Positions 59,081-64,000 of a stretch of DNA of 64,000 bases are shown here, one piece after another. This DNA comes from Stomoxys calcitrans (Eukaryota > Arthropoda > Insecta > Diptera > Muscidae): assembly GCF_963082655.1 (NCBI RefSeq), contig NC_081554.1:122339869-122403868 (forward strand). Direction: 5' to 3'. Each line of letters starts with the position of its first letter. The stretch's first letter is position 1. A program made the position numbers and the translations under genes. The notes beneath the pieces are model-generated. The model worked only from the letters and a program-made list of their open reading frames with translations, did no database searches and was not told the DNA's origin.

Positions 59081-59761
59081 ATGTCTGACGCCGCCGTTGT
59101 TGAAGCCACCGCATCTCCAGTCGCCGCTGTTGAGAAAAAGGCACCTAAGAAAGCCGCTGCCAAGGCAAAGAAACCCTCTGCTGCCCCAAGCCATCCACCA
59201 ACCCAACAAATGGTCGATGCTGCCATCAAAACATTGAAAGAACGTGGTGGTTCCTCATTGCCTGCCATCAAGAAATACTTGGCCAGCACATACAAAGTTG
59301 ATGCTGTAAAATTGGCCCCATTCATCAAGAAGTACTTGAAGAGCGCTGTTGCTAGTGGAAAATTGATCCAAACTAAAGGTAAGGGTGCCTCCGGTTCATT
59401 CAAATTGTCCCCATCTGCCTCGAAGGAACCTAAAGCAAAGAGCGCTGAAAAGAAGAAGAAGGTCCCAGCCGGTGATAAGAAAAAGAAGGCAGCAGCACCC
59501 AAAAAGGCAGCCGGTGAAAAGAAAGCCGCTGCAAAGAAGCCTTCCGCTGCTAAAAAGACCGCCGAGAAGAAGAAGACCGAAAAGGCCAAGGCTAAAACTG
59601 CCAAAAAGACAGGTACAGTTAAAGCTAAACCCGCAAAAACAGCCGCCAAAGCATCAGCCACTAAACCAAAGGCACCCAAGGCAAAAACCACCGCTGCCAA
59701 GCCCAAAAAGGCTGCCGCAGCAAAGAAGCCAGCTGCCAAGAAGACCGCCGCTAAGAAGTAA
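59081..59761 (+). CDS. His1: Linker histone H1 (unit 7)
   Basis: Same 226 aa H1; stem-loop at 59831-59846. It is unusual in having the H2A TATA box about 850 bp upstream in the same orientation, so it may have two promoters. Confidence 0.97.
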   Translation: MSDAAVVEATASPVAAVEKKAPKKAAAKAKKPSAAPSHPPTQQMVDAAIKTLKERGGSSLPAIKKYLASTYKVDAVKLAPFIKKYLKSAVASGKLIQTKGKGASGSFKLSPSASKEPKAKSAEKKKKVPAGDKKKKAAAPKKAAGEKKAAAKKPSAAKKTAEKKKTEKAKAKTAKKTGTVKAKPAKTAAKASATKPKAPKAKTTAAKPKKAAAAKKPAAKKTAAKK

Positions 59762-59830
59762 TTTTTCCATGCAAAATTACTTATCATGTCAAAATGATTA
59801 TTTTCGATATTCGAAAGCAGTATATCTAAC

Positions 59831-59846
59831 AGCCCTTTTCAGGGCT
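59831..59846 (+). promoter_or_regulatory. H1 mRNA 3' stem-loop (unit 7)
   Basis: AGCCCTTTTCAGGGCT. Confidence 0.95.
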
Positions 59847-60614
59847 ACAAAAAAATTTTTAAAAAGAGACCAAATTTAACTCAAACAATTTTTTAATTAC
59901 CTAATAAATACTATGTTAATTTTAAGGGAAAAGCTAATCACAGCCCTTTTCGTAGCTGTAAAACATCTGTTGAAATCTTTTAATACCATTGTTACCTAAT
60001 ATGGGAATACATTACCCTTTAAGGAAATTTAAGTAATCACATGTTAAATGGGATTTTTTCCGCAACTGGATTAACTGTTTCACTTAGGGTCATAAACCAA
60101 AGCAATTACTAAGAATTATGAAAATCACTTAATGTTAAAGAAAATCTCATTTAGCATACCTAACCAATAAGAGAGTGGCGTACAATATTCCCTTCAAAAA
60201 TCGCACTTAGCATACCTATTTCATTCTTTACGAGCATACCTACCCATAGATCTCGCGTACAAACGCATAAGTCCACATATACATCTCTACACCATTTCAC
60301 GCTAACATACTAGTATACATCCCTAAAAAATTTAGTATCAACACACACGCTCACATATACTCGAACATCAATACAACGTTGCATACCGAGTGTTTGAGCA
60401 TAAGAGCAATATGTGTTGATCATATTACTGTAGATGTAGATGGTGCTAAGCAAGGAGGGCAATATTAGAGTATGGGTAGTATACATATTTTATTTTAAAA
60501 AAGTAATAAGGGCAATGTGAGGGTGAGTGGTAGATATATTTTTTCTTTAAATTTGTAAATATAAATTAATTTTAGTTGAATAACGAATTAAGTCTCTTTT
60601 TTAATTTATTTTGT
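59847..60614. other. H1-H2B convergent spacer (unit 7)
   Basis: Same as 16156-16923; no gene. Confidence 0.75.
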
Positions 60615-60630
60615 GGCCCTGAAAAGGGCC
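60615..60630 (-). promoter_or_regulatory. H2B mRNA 3' stem-loop (unit 7)
   Basis: GGCCCTTTTCAGGGCC on the minus strand. Confidence 0.95.
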
Positions 60631-60676
60631 TTTGATGTTGTAGGGAAAATATTGTACGACGAAATAAGTATGCCAT

Positions 60677-61051
60677 TTACTTGGAGCTGGTGTACTTAGT
60701 AACGGCTTTGGTACCTTCACTGACAGCGTGCTTAGCCAACTCACCGGGCAATAATAGACGGACGGCAGTTTGGATTTCCCGACTGGTGATGGTGGAACGC
60801 TTGTTGTAGTGAGCCAAACGGGAGGCTTCGGCGGCGATACGTTCAAAGATATCGTTGACGAAACTGTTCATGATGCTCATGGCCTTTGAGGAGATACCAG
60901 TATCGGGATGGACTTGCTTCAACACTTTGTAAATGTAGATAGCATAACTCTCCTTACGCTTGGTGCGTCTCTTGGTCTTGTCACCCTTAGTGATGTTCTT
61001 TTGGGCTTTGCCGGCCTTCTTTGCTGCTTTACCACTGGCTTTTGGAGGCAT
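60677..61051 (-). CDS. His2B: Histone H2B (unit 7)
   Basis: Same 124 aa H2B with undisturbed promoter. Confidence 0.98.
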   Translation of the reverse strand: MPPKASGKAAKKAGKAQKNITKGDKTKRRTKRKESYAIYIYKVLKQVHPDTGISSKAMSIMNSFVNDIFERIAAEASRLAHYNKRSTITSREIQTAVRLLLPGELAKHAVSEGTKAVTKYTSSK

Positions 61052-61694
<643 letters not shown>

Positions 61695-61756
61695 ATTATC
61701 TACGAGCATCAAAGAAAAAATGTAAATACAGGCCATCGTATAAATCAACAACAATC

Positions 61757-61772
61757 CGTCCTTTTCAGGACG
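61757..61772 (+). promoter_or_regulatory. H2A mRNA 3' stem-loop (unit 7)
   Basis: CGTCCTTTTCAGGACG. Confidence 0.95.
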
Positions 61773-62633
61773 ACAAAAATTTTTTTAAAAGAGAAAAAAC
61801 TATATCAAACCTTATTTTATCAAGAAAATTTACTTAAAAAATAGTTTTAAATAATAAATAAAATTTTAATTGTAGTTAAATTTAAAAAATATTTTTTGGT
61901 CGATTTTTTTTTTCAGTGGATTTGGTAATTTGCTAGCAATTTCGTTATTCGAAATTTCCTTAAACAATCCTGTTTTAGGCGTAAATACAAAAAAATCTGC
62001 CATCTATTGTTTATAGGTAAACATTTTCAAATATGTTTACATCTTATCGACTATTGCAGGTCTTTTAATATACATGTCATAATTATCAGTTATCAATTAT
62101 CATGCATCAACATTTCGCCTATTTGCATACATTAACATAATAAGAATTTAGTTTTATCGACCCTACTCAAGATTATCGGCATTTAATAGGATCAATGTTA
62201 CCATTAGGGTACTGTAAAAACTATTTATTTTACATTTGAATATCACATGGTAATCATTGTTCATTTTCTGATGCTGAAAAAAATTGGCATATGTAATAAC
62301 AAAACATCGAAACGAAGTATCTACGATCGTCCCTCTTCGTACATTTGTGACAAAGTTAGCAGCTCCAAGCAAAGGAAACATTTAATGGTAGTATATGCGT
62401 GCATTTTGGTATCTGTGTGTATGTATGCTTTTTAGTGTTGTATACCATCGTTTCATCGTATTGTTCTAATGGCGTCGGTTTTAGTTTCGTCATGTATGTA
62501 TGTATATTATAGAAGCTACATTTTGGCCGACGGCAAATTGAAAAATGGTAATATTTATTTTCAAATAAATTTTATGTATTTTTTTTTAGTAAAAATTTAT
62601 AACAAGATATATCTCTTTTTAAATATGTTTTGT
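61773..62633. other. H2A-H4 convergent spacer (unit 7)
   Basis: AT-rich; no gene seen. Confidence 0.8.
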
Positions 62634-62649
62634 GGTCCTGAAAAGGACC
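62634..62649 (-). promoter_or_regulatory. H4 mRNA 3' stem-loop (unit 7)
   Basis: GGTCCTTTTCAGGACC on the minus strand. Confidence 0.95.
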
Positions 62650-62706
62650 GATTGTTTTAGTTTTAAAGTTCTTAAAATTTTCTCCAAAATAGCGTCAAGA
62701 TAATGT

Positions 62707-63755
<1,049 letters not shown>

Positions 63756-63799
63756 ATTATTGACATTTTAAAAGCCAACTTTTTTTTACAAAAACAATC

Positions 63800-63815
63800 G
63801 GTCCTTTTCAGGACC
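63800..63815 (+). promoter_or_regulatory. H3 mRNA 3' stem-loop (unit 7)
   Basis: GGTCCTTTTCAGGACC. Confidence 0.95.
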
Positions 63816-64000
63816 ACAATATTTTTATAAAAAAGAGAAAAAAATTTATTCAAAACTTACACCTTTTTATTTTTATTAAAATAAATAAATATAGTCTTTT
63901 TTTGGGGATGGAAAAATACACTATTTATATTAAAAAAATTTTTTTCTTTTCTATGCGTTTTACTTTTGGTAATATTGGGTTTCAAAACATGGAGCGAAAT
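63816..64000. other. Start of the next H3-H1 spacer
   Basis: AT-rich spacer running off the window end; no gene. Confidence 0.75.

Overview
The window is a tandem replication-dependent histone gene cluster from a fly (order Diptera), heavily invaded by non-LTR retrotransposons. The basis is the Drosophila-type quintet in fixed order and orientation (H1 plus, H2B minus, H2A plus, H4 minus, H3 plus), intronless genes, metazoan histone 3' stem-loops on every gene, and core histones matching fly proteins as I know them. H1 (226 aa) and H2B (124 aa) differ slightly from Drosophila melanogaster, so the species is another fly; I cannot name it. An undisturbed repeat is 6249 bp (H3 ATG at 47840 to H3 ATG at 54089, and H1 ATG at 49825 to 56074).

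Layout. Unit 1 (1-13875, H1 and H2B outside the window): H2B/H2A promoter, element A in the H2A promoter, H2A, H4, element B in the H3 promoter, H3. Unit 2 (13876-28229): H1, H2B, H2A, H4, then elements D1 (minus, in the H4 promoter) and D2 (plus, in the H3 promoter) back to back around one divergent promoter, H3. Unit 3 (28230-39903): H1, H2B, H2A, H4, element E (minus, H4 promoter), and an H3 gene carrying D123Y. Unit 4 (39904-48310): H1, H2B, 5'-truncated element C in the H2A promoter, H2A, H4, H3. Unit 5 (48311-54559): intact. Unit 6 (54560-58931): H1 and H2B, then fragment F in the H2A promoter fused by a deletion to the next H1 promoter, so H2A, H4 and H3 are missing. Unit 7 (58932-64000): intact up to the window edge.

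The notable system is the set of elements. Seven insertions from at least five related families (A/F, B/E, C, D1, D2) all sit in histone core promoters, all in the sense direction of the histone gene they hit. In all three kinds of target (H2A, H3, H4) the upstream edge of the target-site duplication lies 21 bp downstream of the first T of the TATAAATA box. The 12-15 bp duplication thus covers roughly -10 to +3 around the expected start site. Each element takes over the histone TATA box and separates the histone gene from it. The same family (B/E, nearly identical copies) hit both an H3 and an H4 promoter. I read this as a guild of histone-core-promoter-specific retrotransposons of the Jockey/R1-like group. 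Each full-length element has an ORF1 with a coiled coil and three CCHC knuckles, and an ORF2 with an APE-type endonuclease and a YADD reverse transcriptase. Whether this niche is already described cannot be checked here.

Only units 5 and 7 keep all five genes with undisturbed promoters. The other five visible units have lost one to three histone promoters or genes.
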